Shown: in pieces, positions 29,789 to 38,900 of the stretch
Layout of the letters: every line of letters begins with the position of its first letter
Position numbering within the stretch: position 1 is the first letter of the stretch
Origin: Dethiobacter alkaliphilus
Lineage (GTDB): Bacteria > Bacillota > Dethiobacteria > DTU022 > UBA8154
Direction: 5' to 3'
DNA length: 64,000 bases
NCBI GenBank assembly: GCA_016841605.1
Contig: JAENYV010000004.1
Location: 62,001 to 126,000, forward strand
Made by a program: the position numbers and the translations under genes
The notes under the pieces: model-generated
Seen by the model: only the letters and a program-made list of their open reading frames with translations
The model's database searches: none
Told to the model about the DNA's origin: nothing

Positions 29789-30364
29789 ATGGGCGTTAAA
29801 CCTGATTATTTATCAATGAAAGGGAAAAATATGGCTATTTTACATACTGAAAGACTGCTGTTGCGACCGTTTCATATTAACGATGTAGATGCTGTTTTCA
29901 ATTATTCTTGTACCCCAAATGTCGGAGCAAATGCCGGTTGGAAACCGCACGAGAGTAAAGCAGAAACACTTAAAATAATGAATGAAATTTTTCTTGATAA
30001 GGAAACAGTGTGGGGAATCGAACTAAAAAAAACCAAAAAAATTATTGGCTCTATAGGCCTAATTGATGACCCAAAACGTCAATATGATATGATAAAAATG
30101 ATCGGATATGCAATAGGTGAAGCTTATTGGGGCAAAGGATTTATGACCGAGGCTGTTCAGGAAGTAATTAAATTTGGCTTTAACGAATTAAATTTGGTTG
30201 CAATAGCAGCTTATTGTTATCCCTTTAATAAACGCTCAAAGAATATTCTGCAGAAGTGTAATTTTGATTATGAGGGAACTTTAACGATGGCGGAGAAGAT
30301 ATTCAATGGGAACATTTATGATAATGATTGCTATTTATTGACCGCCGTGAAATACTACCAATAA
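29789..30364 (+). CDS. GNAT family N-acetyltransferase
   Basis: LHTERLLLRPFHINDVDAVFNY; GYAIGEAYWGKGFMTEAVQEVIKFGFNEL. Confidence 0.9.
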   Translation: MGVKPDYLSMKGKNMAILHTERLLLRPFHINDVDAVFNYSCTPNVGANAGWKPHESKAETLKIMNEIFLDKETVWGIELKKTKKIIGSIGLIDDPKRQYDMIKMIGYAIGEAYWGKGFMTEAVQEVIKFGFNELNLVAIAAYCYPFNKRSKNILQKCNFDYEGTLTMAEKIFNGNIYDNDCYLLTAVKYYQ

Positions 30365-30436
30365 AGAGCATAACATACTGAATTGTTTTTAAACGGTAAA
30401 AAAGCCTCAAATTTTCAATAGGGTAGTGAACATCTA

Positions 30437-30820
30437 ATGAAACAGGTAACCGCAGCAATTATCATCAAAGGCCATGAAGTGCTCATCGCCAAACGGCCGG
30501 CAGGTGACAGGCTCTCCGGGAAGTGGGAATTTCCCGGGGGGAAAATTGAGGCCGGCGAATCCCCGGAGGAGTGCCTGAGGCGGGAGCTTGCTGAAGAGTT
30601 GGGTATTGAGGCCTGTGTTGGAGACTTCTTCGCTGAGAGTGTCTATCACTATGAACATGGGGCCATTGAGCTACTGGCTTATTTTGTGGAGTGGATCTCC
30701 GGAGATATTTGTCTGCGGGCGCATGATGAAGTAAAATGGGTAGCGATGAAGGAGCTTGGGCAATATGATCTTGCCCCTGCGGATATACCGATTATGGAGA
30801 AATTGCTTTTTTTAAGATGA
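30437..30820 (+). CDS. NUDIX hydrolase (MutT-like, (deoxy)nucleoside triphosphate pyrophosphohydrolase)
   Basis: GKWEFPGGKIEAGESPEECLRRELAEELGI Nudix box. Confidence 0.94.
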   Translation: MKQVTAAIIIKGHEVLIAKRPAGDRLSGKWEFPGGKIEAGESPEECLRRELAEELGIEACVGDFFAESVYHYEHGAIELLAYFVEWISGDICLRAHDEVKWVAMKELGQYDLAPADIPIMEKLLFLR

Positions 30821-30844
30821 TAACGGCGCAGCATTTCTCCACAG

Positions 30845-31696
30845 ATGAGGGTTTTAATGATGAAGAGAAATAAACTGGTTGCCCCTGTCGTAAAATGGGT
30901 CGGGGGGAAACGGCAAATATTAGATCAGATTACGAAATATGTCCCCAAGGCCTTCTCAACGTATTTTGAGCCGTTCCTTGGTGGAGGCGCAGTTCTGTTT
31001 GAACTGCAACCCAGGAAAGCTGTCGTAAACGATATAAGCAACGAGTTAATCAATATTTACCAGGTTATTCAGAACAGTGTTGATGAATTAATAGAAGACC
31101 TTAAAAAACATCAAAATGAAGAAGACTATTTTTATGAGATACGCCGGCAGGATCGGGACAGGATAAAGTATGAGAAGCTTTCACCTGTGGAGAGGGCCTC
31201 AAGAATTATCTACCTGAATAAGACCTGTTACAACGGCCTCTTCAGAGTCAATAAGGCTGGAGAATTTAACACCCCATTCGGTAATTACAAAAAACCTAAT
31301 ATTGTCAATGAAAGCACTTTACGAGCTGTTAACCTTTATTTTAATAAGGCGAATATTACTTTTACCTGCCAGGACTTTGAATATGCTTTGAAAGGGGCGA
31401 GGAAGGGGGCTTTTGTCTATCTTGACCCTCCCTACGATCCGGTTTCAGATACCGCCAGCTTCACAGGTTATGATAAAGGCGGATTTGACCGGTATGAGCA
31501 GATACGATTGAAAAAGGCATGCGATAAGTTGAATAATAAAGGAGTCAAGTTTCTCCTTTCTAACTCAGCTACCGATTTCATTAAAGACCTCTACCATAAT
31601 TACCGCATAGAAGTTATCCAGGCGAAGAGAGCCATTAATTCCAAAGCCGACAGGAGAGGCGTAATTAATGAAGTGCTGGTGATGAATTATGAATAG
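30845..31696 (+). CDS. DNA adenine methylase (Dam / M.DpnIIA-like)
   Basis: PVVKWVGGKRQIL; FEPFLGGGAVLF; VYLDPPYDP. Confidence 0.93.
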   Translation: MRVLMMKRNKLVAPVVKWVGGKRQILDQITKYVPKAFSTYFEPFLGGGAVLFELQPRKAVVNDISNELINIYQVIQNSVDELIEDLKKHQNEEDYFYEIRRQDRDRIKYEKLSPVERASRIIYLNKTCYNGLFRVNKAGEFNTPFGNYKKPNIVNESTLRAVNLYFNKANITFTCQDFEYALKGARKGAFVYLDPPYDPVSDTASFTGYDKGGFDRYEQIRLKKACDKLNNKGVKFLLSNSATDFIKDLYHNYRIEVIQAKRAINSKADRRGVINEVLVMNYE

Positions 31697-32978
31697 TAGT
31701 GATTATTCAAAGAACGATCGAGCCTGGGAGCAGCTTTTTGACAAGTATAGGATATTGGAAAATATCGAGCGGAAAGGCGCTTTTGAAATTAAATCGACCC
31801 AAATAAACGAGTTTAGAGAAGCGAGGTTAATGACCAAGTTCGATCAAAGTATTAACCTGCCGAAAATTTTCTCCGATCATAATCTAACTATTCTGCCGGT
31901 TACAAGGGGAAGCTACATTATTTCAAGTTTTGCGGCCTATAAAAATTTTGAGCAGTTGAGCGATGAAATTACAGTTGCTGCGTTTCCGGATTACCTGGAG
32001 AGCATTGATTATGAAAATATTACCAGCGAAGCGATAGTCGTAAATTGTATCTATGCTTCCCATATTCTTGCTCATTTTTTAGAAGATGAAGATCTGATAC
32101 CCACGGTAAACGGCAGAATGAGTTCCGCAAGCTTTTCGTTTAAGATACGCAATACATCAACGAATTCTCATGATACTATTAACGTCGTTAACTCTCAAAT
32201 TGAAATAGACGGCGGTTTTGAAGGCAGAAGGCAACTGGCCCTGATTGAAGCAAAAAACTTTTTGTCGGACGACTTTCTTATCCGCCAGCTTTACTATCCC
32301 TATCGGCTCTGGTCCAACAAAATTTCGAAGAAAGTAACACCGGTTTTTTTGGTTTATTCCAATGGAATCTATAGTCTTTCTGAGTATGAATTTACTGAAC
32401 CGGGCAATTATAATTCTCTGGTTGTGCTTAAGCAGAAGAATTACAGTATCGAAGCAGTGGACATTAGTTTGGGCGATATTATTGGTGTTTTATATAAGGT
32501 AAAAATTGTTAAGGAGCCCCGAATACCTTTCCCCCAGGCGGATAACTTGAAGAGAGTTATAAATCTCTGTGAATTGCTTGTACAGGAAACTATGACAAAG
32601 GATGAGATAACTCAAAACTACGCCTTTGACTCCAGGCAAACGAATTACTATACTGACGCAGGACGATATTTAGGTTTAATTAATAAATTTAGTGAAGACG
32701 GCGAAATTATGTTTTCATTAACTGAAGAAGGCCGGCGCATAGTTCGTTCAAGATACAGGTTAAGACAACTAAAACTTGTTGAAACTATTTTAAAACACAG
32801 GGTGTTTAATCAAGTCTTAAACCTTTATTTAAAAAGCAGGAAAATGCCTTCCAAAAGCCGTATTGTGGAAGTCATGAAAACGTCGGATCTTTATCAAGTA
32901 GAGGCGGAAAGCACCTTTCAAAGGCGGGCATCCACCGTAGCCGGCTGGGTAAAGTGGATTTTAGATTTGCAGAGGTAG
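31689..32978 (+). CDS. Type II restriction endonuclease, PD-(D/E)XK-like
   Basis: Overlaps the methylase by 8 nt; QIEIDGGFEGRRQLALIEAKNF core. Confidence 0.75.
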   Translation: MNSSDYSKNDRAWEQLFDKYRILENIERKGAFEIKSTQINEFREARLMTKFDQSINLPKIFSDHNLTILPVTRGSYIISSFAAYKNFEQLSDEITVAAFPDYLESIDYENITSEAIVVNCIYASHILAHFLEDEDLIPTVNGRMSSASFSFKIRNTSTNSHDTINVVNSQIEIDGGFEGRRQLALIEAKNFLSDDFLIRQLYYPYRLWSNKISKKVTPVFLVYSNGIYSLSEYEFTEPGNYNSLVVLKQKNYSIEAVDISLGDIIGVLYKVKIVKEPRIPFPQADNLKRVINLCELLVQETMTKDEITQNYAFDSRQTNYYTDAGRYLGLINKFSEDGEIMFSLTEEGRRIVRSRYRLRQLKLVETILKHRVFNQVLNLYLKSRKMPSKSRIVEVMKTSDLYQVEAESTFQRRASTVAGWVKWILDLQR

Positions 32979-33124
32979 AAAAATTATTAAATCGGGAATA
33001 CCTACTTTATTTATGCCGTTTTTCAGATTTAATATCTGATATTTCCGAATCTGTTCCCAATGAATTTTTAAAGGCAGCCTATTTATCGATTTTAGAAGTT
33101 CAGCCAACCCATCTTCCTTCTTAA
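32954..33124 (+). CDS. Small overlapping ORF after the endonuclease, unknown
   Basis: GTG start; VDFRFAEVEKLLNREYLLYLCRFSDLISDISESVPNEFLKAAYLSILEVQPTHLPS*; not in the supplied track (under 60 aa, GTG). Confidence 0.35.
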   Translation: MDFRFAEVEKLLNREYLLYLCRFSDLISDISESVPNEFLKAAYLSILEVQPTHLPS

Positions 33125-33227
33125 GTATTATGAAGGGAAGAAGTTCCGATAAAATTACATCATTGACACATATCCGGTTTGAATCAATGCTTTTAGTTAA
33201 TTGACAATTACGAGATGCTTTACAAGT

Positions 33228-33256
33228 TTGACAGAAAAGGTTTGTTGTAATACAAT
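33228..33256 (+). promoter_or_regulatory. Promoter of the vapBC-like operon
   Basis: TTGACA-17 bp-TACAAT with TTGTA-a-TACAA palindrome across the -10. Confidence 0.65.
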
Positions 33257-33284
33257 GTAAGACAAGGAATGGGAGGTGCTGTTG

Positions 33285-33527
33285 ATGTTAACAGTGAGAA
33301 TACCCAAAAAAATGGAACGCGAAATTGATATTTTGTCCAAACAGCGTAACGTAACAAAGTCTGAAATAGTCAAAGAGGCAATATCCGCATATATCAAAAA
33401 TCTTAGCCAGAGCCCTTACGAAACAGGAAAAGATCTGTTTGGATGTGACGACAGCAATATTGTCGACGGTTCCACAAGTTATAAGCAGAATGTCAGGAGA
33501 TTCGTTCATGAAAAGCATTCTCATTGA
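33285..33527 (+). CDS. Ribbon-helix-helix (CopG-type) antitoxin
   Basis: MLTVRIPKKMEREIDILSKQRNVTKSEIVKEAISAYIKN. Confidence 0.8.
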   Translation: MLTVRIPKKMEREIDILSKQRNVTKSEIVKEAISAYIKNLSQSPYETGKDLFGCDDSNIVDGSTSYKQNVRRFVHEKHSH

Positions 33528-33915
33528 TGCTGGACCCATTATTGCCCTTTACCGAAAAAATGATTCATATCATAAAAAAGCGTTGGAATTTATCAAAAAT
33601 TTTCAGGGACGTCTGATTACCACTTGGCTTGTCGTTACAGAAGTTATGCACGAATTATCCAGGCCGGATGTCCAGGAAAAATTTTTATTATGGATCGAAA
33701 GAGGCGGTCTGGAAATCGCCTCTATGGACCGGGATTCTGTTTCCGGGTTGATTAAACTTATTAAAAAATATTCCGATATTCCGATGGATTTAGCTGATGC
33801 CACATTAATGCTTTATGCTGAAAAGACGGGAATAACTGAAATAGCAACTGTGGATTCTGATTTTCATATATACTGGAAGGCAAAAAAAGATTATTTAACA
33901 AACATCTTCCCTTGA
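33508..33915 (+). CDS. PIN-domain (VapC-like) toxin
   Basis: ILIDAGPIIALYRKND; DIPMDLADATLMLYAEKTG; IATVDSDFHIY. Confidence 0.88.
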   Translation: MKSILIDAGPIIALYRKNDSYHKKALEFIKNFQGRLITTWLVVTEVMHELSRPDVQEKFLLWIERGGLEIASMDRDSVSGLIKLIKKYSDIPMDLADATLMLYAEKTGITEIATVDSDFHIYWKAKKDYLTNIFP

Positions 33916-33965
33916 TTTGAAGATGCTTTGATGTTATGGTTAATAATTGAGTTTTAAGTATATTA

Positions 33966-33998
33966 TTGACGTACGCAATATTGTACCATACAATGGTA
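33966..33998 (+). promoter_or_regulatory. Promoter/operator of the yefM-yoeB-like operon
   Basis: TTGACG-17 bp-TACAAT; palindrome TACCAT-aca-ATGGTA at 33984-33998. Confidence 0.7.
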
Positions 33999-34013
33999 TG
34001 GGAGGAAATTAAA

Positions 34014-34271
34014 ATGAAAACGGTATCTGTAACTCAGGCGAGGCAGAACATATATCAATTATTGGAAGAAACTATTTCTTCAAGTGAACCTGTGCAAATT
34101 ACAACAAAAAAAGGAAACGTAATTATTGTTTCTGAGGAAGATTGGACGGCTATTCAGGAAACCCTTTATTTATTATCGATTCCGGGTATGCGAGAGTCGT
34201 TAATTGAGGGAACTAATACTCCGATTGAGGAATGTAAAACAGCCGAGGAAATTGGATGGGATTTAAAATAG
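34014..34271 (+). CDS. Phd/YefM family antitoxin
   Basis: MKTVSVTQARQNIYQLLEETISSSEPVQITTKKGNVIIVSEEDWTAIQETLYLLSIPGM. Confidence 0.92.
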   Translation: MKTVSVTQARQNIYQLLEETISSSEPVQITTKKGNVIIVSEEDWTAIQETLYLLSIPGMRESLIEGTNTPIEECKTAEEIGWDLK

Positions 34272-34519
34272 TATTTACCAGACGTGCCGAAAAGGACGCA
34301 AAAAAATTGGAACAAGCGGGACTTGATGGGAAAGCAAAAGAACTCTTAAAACTTATTAAAGAAAACCCATACCAAAAACCTCCCCCTTATGAGAAGCTTG
34401 TTGGAGATTTAAAGGGGCTATATTCACGAAGAATTAACATTATGCACCGCTTGGTTTACGAAATTATTGAGGAAAAAAAAGTTATTAGAGTGTTATCAAT
34501 GTGGTCCCACTACGAGTAG
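34256..34519 (+). CDS. Txe/YoeB family addiction toxin
   Basis: KELLKLIKENPYQKPPPYEKLVGDLKGLYSRRINIMHRLVYEI...VLSMWSHYE. Confidence 0.93.
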   Translation: MGFKIVFTRRAEKDAKKLEQAGLDGKAKELLKLIKENPYQKPPPYEKLVGDLKGLYSRRINIMHRLVYEIIEEKKVIRVLSMWSHYE

Positions 34520-34591
34520 TTAACCCGGGAGCGTATTACGGGAATTCACAAGGTAGCTTTCCGGGTGGAACTCAATGACAAGGAGGCGCGT

Positions 34592-35935
34592 ATGCGCATT
34601 TTACATACATCCGACTGGCACCTGGGCAAGCCCCTGGAACAGGTCAGCCGCATCGAAGAGCAGAAGGAGTTCATTGATTTTCTCTGCCGGATAGTGGAAG
34701 AAAAGAGCGTTGACCTGGTCCTGGTTGCCGGTGATATATACGATACGTACAATCCCTCTGCCGCGGCGGAGGAACTTTTTTATGAGGCCATGGACAGGCT
34801 GAGCGACAGGGGGAAGAGAGCGGTTGTGGTTATTGCGGGGAACCATGATAATCCGGAACGTCTTTGTGCCGCGAGTCCGCTGGCCTACAAAAGCGGTGTG
34901 ATTCTCCTCGGTTATCCCCGGAGTGATGCCGGAACATTAGGCATCAGCCGCGGCCGGATCAGGCTGGTTGCTTCCGGACCGGGCTGGCTGGAGCTTGGGG
35001 TCCCGGGGTGCCTGCATCATGCCGTTATCATTACCCTACCGTTCCCTTCCGAAGCGCGCCTGGAGGAAGTCTTGTCGCAACAGGCGGATGAAGGCCTGCT
35101 GCAGAAAGCGTATTCCGATAAAATCGGCAGTATTTTTGCCGCGCTGAACCAAAAATTCCGGGACGACACAGTGAACCTGGCGGTGGGACATCTTTTCCTG
35201 CGGGGAGGCAAAGAATCGGAGTCGGAGAGGACACTGCAGGTGGGGGGTGCACTGACGGTTGATCCGGGGGTGCTCCCTGCCGGTGCTCACTTTATTGCTC
35301 TGGGGCATCTGCATCGTCCGCAGCAGATCAAAAGCGCTCCCTGTCCGGCCTATTACTCCGGTTCGCCGCTGGCGTACAGCTTTTCGGAGGCTGATTACAG
35401 CAAGGCTGTATATCTCATCGATGCTCTCCCGGGGGAGAATGCCGTAGTAGAGCCGGTCTATCTCGATTGCGGAAAACCTCTCCGGAAATGGGTTGCGGAA
35501 GAGGGCATCGGACAGGCCCTGCAGTGGTGTGAAGAGGGCCGGGAGCAAAACGCGTGGATCGACCTGGAGATAGTTACCGACCGGATCTTGACGGCGGAAG
35601 AACAGAAACGTCTCAGGACGCTGCATCCGGGTATTATCAACATCCGGCCCAGGCTTAAGGGTGAAGTTACGGAGATTTTAAGTCCGGGGAGCAGGGAAGG
35701 CAGAAAAATTGACGATTTGTTTAAGGATTATTACAAATACAGGATGGGGCAGGAAATTTCCGGGGAATTGCTGGGAGCATTCATCGAGGTTTTAAACGAT
35801 GATGATGACTATGACGATGATAATAACAGTGAAGATGGAGAAGCGGCCGGCCCGCTGAATGGAGGCGCTAAGCGTGAGACCGAAGTTTCTGGAGATAGAA
35901 GGGCTGCAGAGTTTCCGCGAGATGCAGACGATTGA
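34592..35935 (+). CDS. sbcD: Exonuclease SbcCD subunit D
   Basis: MRILHTSDWHLGKPLEQVSR; LVAGDIYD; AGNHDNPERL; GHLHRPQ. Confidence 0.95.
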   Translation: MRILHTSDWHLGKPLEQVSRIEEQKEFIDFLCRIVEEKSVDLVLVAGDIYDTYNPSAAAEELFYEAMDRLSDRGKRAVVVIAGNHDNPERLCAASPLAYKSGVILLGYPRSDAGTLGISRGRIRLVASGPGWLELGVPGCLHHAVIITLPFPSEARLEEVLSQQADEGLLQKAYSDKIGSIFAALNQKFRDDTVNLAVGHLFLRGGKESESERTLQVGGALTVDPGVLPAGAHFIALGHLHRPQQIKSAPCPAYYSGSPLAYSFSEADYSKAVYLIDALPGENAVVEPVYLDCGKPLRKWVAEEGIGQALQWCEEGREQNAWIDLEIVTDRILTAEEQKRLRTLHPGIINIRPRLKGEVTEILSPGSREGRKIDDLFKDYYKYRMGQEISGELLGAFIEVLNDDDDYDDDNNSEDGEAAGPLNGGAKRETEVSGDRRAAEFPRDADD

Positions 35936-38900
35936 TTTTGATAGCCTGGGAGAAACGGGCCTTTTCGGTATCTTCGGCCCGACCGGGAGCGGCAAGTCAA
36001 CTGTCCTGGATGCCATTACCTTTGTTTTGTACGGCAAGGTGAAGCGAGCGGAGCGGGGCACACAGGGCATTATTAATACAGGCCGGAAGACGGCGAAGGT
36101 TTCTTTTACCTTTGAACTTTTCAAGGGTAACGGCAGAAAGACATACCGGGTGGAGCGGACCTATCAGCGGAAAAAAGGTTCGGAGAATTCCTGCGAGCCG
36201 AAAATTGCCAGGTTGATTGAAGTTACTGCAGCCGGGGAAATGCCTCTCTGCGACAGGGCGAAAGAGGTCGGCAACAGTATTGAAGAATTATTGGGCTTGA
36301 GCCATGACGATTTTACACGGGCTGTTGTCTTGCCGCAAAACAGTTTTCAGGAATTTTTGAGGCTGGACAATGCGAAAAAGCGTGATATGTTGGAGAGAAT
36401 ATTCTATCTTGAGGAGTATGGCAGGCAGCTCCAGGAGAAGCTTTCCGGGAAAATTACCGCCCTGAAAAGCCGCGTTGCCAAGGTGCGCGGAGCTTTATCC
36501 ATGCTGGAGGATGCTTCCGATCAGGCCCTCGCAGAAACTGTAAAGGCCCTGGAATCTGCCGCACTGGAAAAAAAACAGGTGGAAAAAGAGCAGCATGAAC
36601 TGGAAGCGCAATTTAATGAGACAAAAGAGGTGTGGCAGTTAGTTCAAAGCCTGGACCAGATTCGGAAAAAAGAGCAGCAACACCTTTTTATTCAAGAAGA
36701 GATAAGGGATAAACGGATTTTGCTGGAAAAAGCGGGCAAAGCGGATGGCCTTTTGGAAATGATTGTTAGGGAAAAGCTGCTCTCCGGGAAGTTTGCAGAG
36801 ACGGTAAAGGGGTTGGAGGAAGTTTCTTCCAGAATGCCCCTTGTTGCTGTCGGCCTGGAAGAGACCCGGGGTAAGTATGATGGACTGAAGAAAGAAGCTG
36901 AAGTAGAAAAACCCAGGCTTGTAGCCTTAAAGACGAGGCTTTCCGATGCCCTGGGCTTCAAAACGGAGCTTAACAAGTTGGAGATAAAAATCAATGAACT
37001 TTCGGCAGAAGGGGTGAAGCTGCAGGAGAGTATTACCCTTAAAAATAAGAATCTCCTCAGGGAAACCGGCGAGGTTGATGCTGCAGAACAAAAAATTAAA
37101 CTGCTGAAAGAGCAAATGGAACCCTTAAAAACAGACCCGGAAAAAAGGTACAAACTTCAGGAAGGTGTCAGGCTGGAAAATGAAGTGGAAAGTTTGGGCA
37201 GGAATGTAGGAAATTTTCAGAAAAAGATTGCTTCATTAAACAAAATCATCAACGCCCGGGAAGAGAAATCTCAGGCGATAATCTACGCCCGAGAAAAAGC
37301 TGAGAAGGCTGTGGAAGTTTTAAATTTAGAAAAACAGAAACATGAAGAAGCAAAGCCCGAAGACCGTCCGACCGCGTTGAAATACCGGGAAGGGGTTTAT
37401 CAGTTGCAGACGACCCTGGATGTGTTAAAGCTGAAAAAGTCTGAACTGGAGGCCATTCAGGGCAAAATCCGTCACATACAGGCTTTATCGGCTCAAAATG
37501 CTGAAAAACTCGGTAATCAGGAAGAAAAGCGGCGCAAAGCCGGAGTATTTTACGAGCAGTGTCGCCTCCGGAAGGAAAAGGCTGTTAAGGAACTGGAGAA
37601 AAATACGGCGTACCTATTGTCGAAAAATTTGCAAGAGGGGGCTCCCTGCCCTGTTTGCGGTTCCGAGCATCATCCCAGCCCCGCGGTGCAAAGCGAAGGA
37701 ACTGAACAGGCTTTACTGGAACAGCAGCTGACCGGAGCGGAAAAAAACTTGTCCGCGGCGGAGAAAGCGCTAAAAGATGCGGAAAACAACTGCCTGATTA
37801 CCTCCGAACAACTGAAAAGCCTGGATGAGCAGGGCAGGCAATTGACAGCGGAACTGGCGGCCAAAAATGCAGAGTATGAAGAAGCCGCGCAAAAGCTGCC
37901 TGCCGGTTTAAGAGAGCTGGAGTTGCCACGGCTCAGCAGTGAACTGGCGAAGATGAACACCGCGGGCGCGGAGAAGCTCAGAGCCTTTGATGAGTGGGAA
38001 GAAAAGATGGATGAGCTGAAAAGTAATCTGCTGAAGCTGGGGGACAAGTTGTCTGCCTACAAGGTGGAGGAAAACGGAATGTTGGCCGAGTTGAAGGTGA
38101 ACCTGGAAAATAGGGAGCAGATGGAAAATGAGTTGCAGGAAGCACTGCGGGTATATAATGAGAAGCTGCAGCAATACCGTCTCTTCCTGGACACTTTTAA
38201 AATTAAGAGTGGGTCCCATGAATTAAAACGGCTAGCGGAAAATGACCGTAAAATAAACCGGCTGCAAAGAGAAATGGAAAAGATGCAGGAACTCCTCGGA
38301 AAGAAGCGGGTTTTCATGGAAGAGCAGCGGGAAGAAGTTAGTGCCCTATCCAGGAAGAGTATCAAAGTTGAAGCCGACAGGAACAATTATCTCAAACAGA
38401 GAGAAGAAAAGGTGCAAAGGCTGAAGGCGCTGGCCGGGGATCTCCACATAGAGGATGAGATTGCGCGGATTAAGCAAAAGCTTGAGGAGTATGTAAATCT
38501 GGATAGGCAATATGCCGAAAGGCTTAAAGACCTGGAAAGAGAATATCATCATTTGCTGTCACAGCAAACAACCCTGGAAAATCAAAAGAAGATTTATGCC
38601 GAAAGCCTTGAAGGCGAGCAAAAGCAGTTGGAATCCGTCCTCCTGGAGCGGGGTTTTGTCGATCGCTGTGAAGTGGAAAAATCCATACTTCCTCAAGAGA
38701 AGCAAGAAGCTTTACGGGCAGAGATTAGCAGGTATGACGAGACAGCGAAGGAAATAGAGACCGAAAAAAAAGTGTTGCTCAAAAAACTGGACTCCCGAAA
38801 TATAAATAAAGAAGAATGGGAAATGGTAAGCAGCGCTTTTCAGGAGAAGAATTCAGCCCGGGTAGCGTGTGTCTCCCGCTATGAAGTGGCCAGGAATACC

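Noticed and set aside
35036-35626. 196-aa minus-strand ORF within sbcD
   Set aside because: Antisense to a well-supported gene
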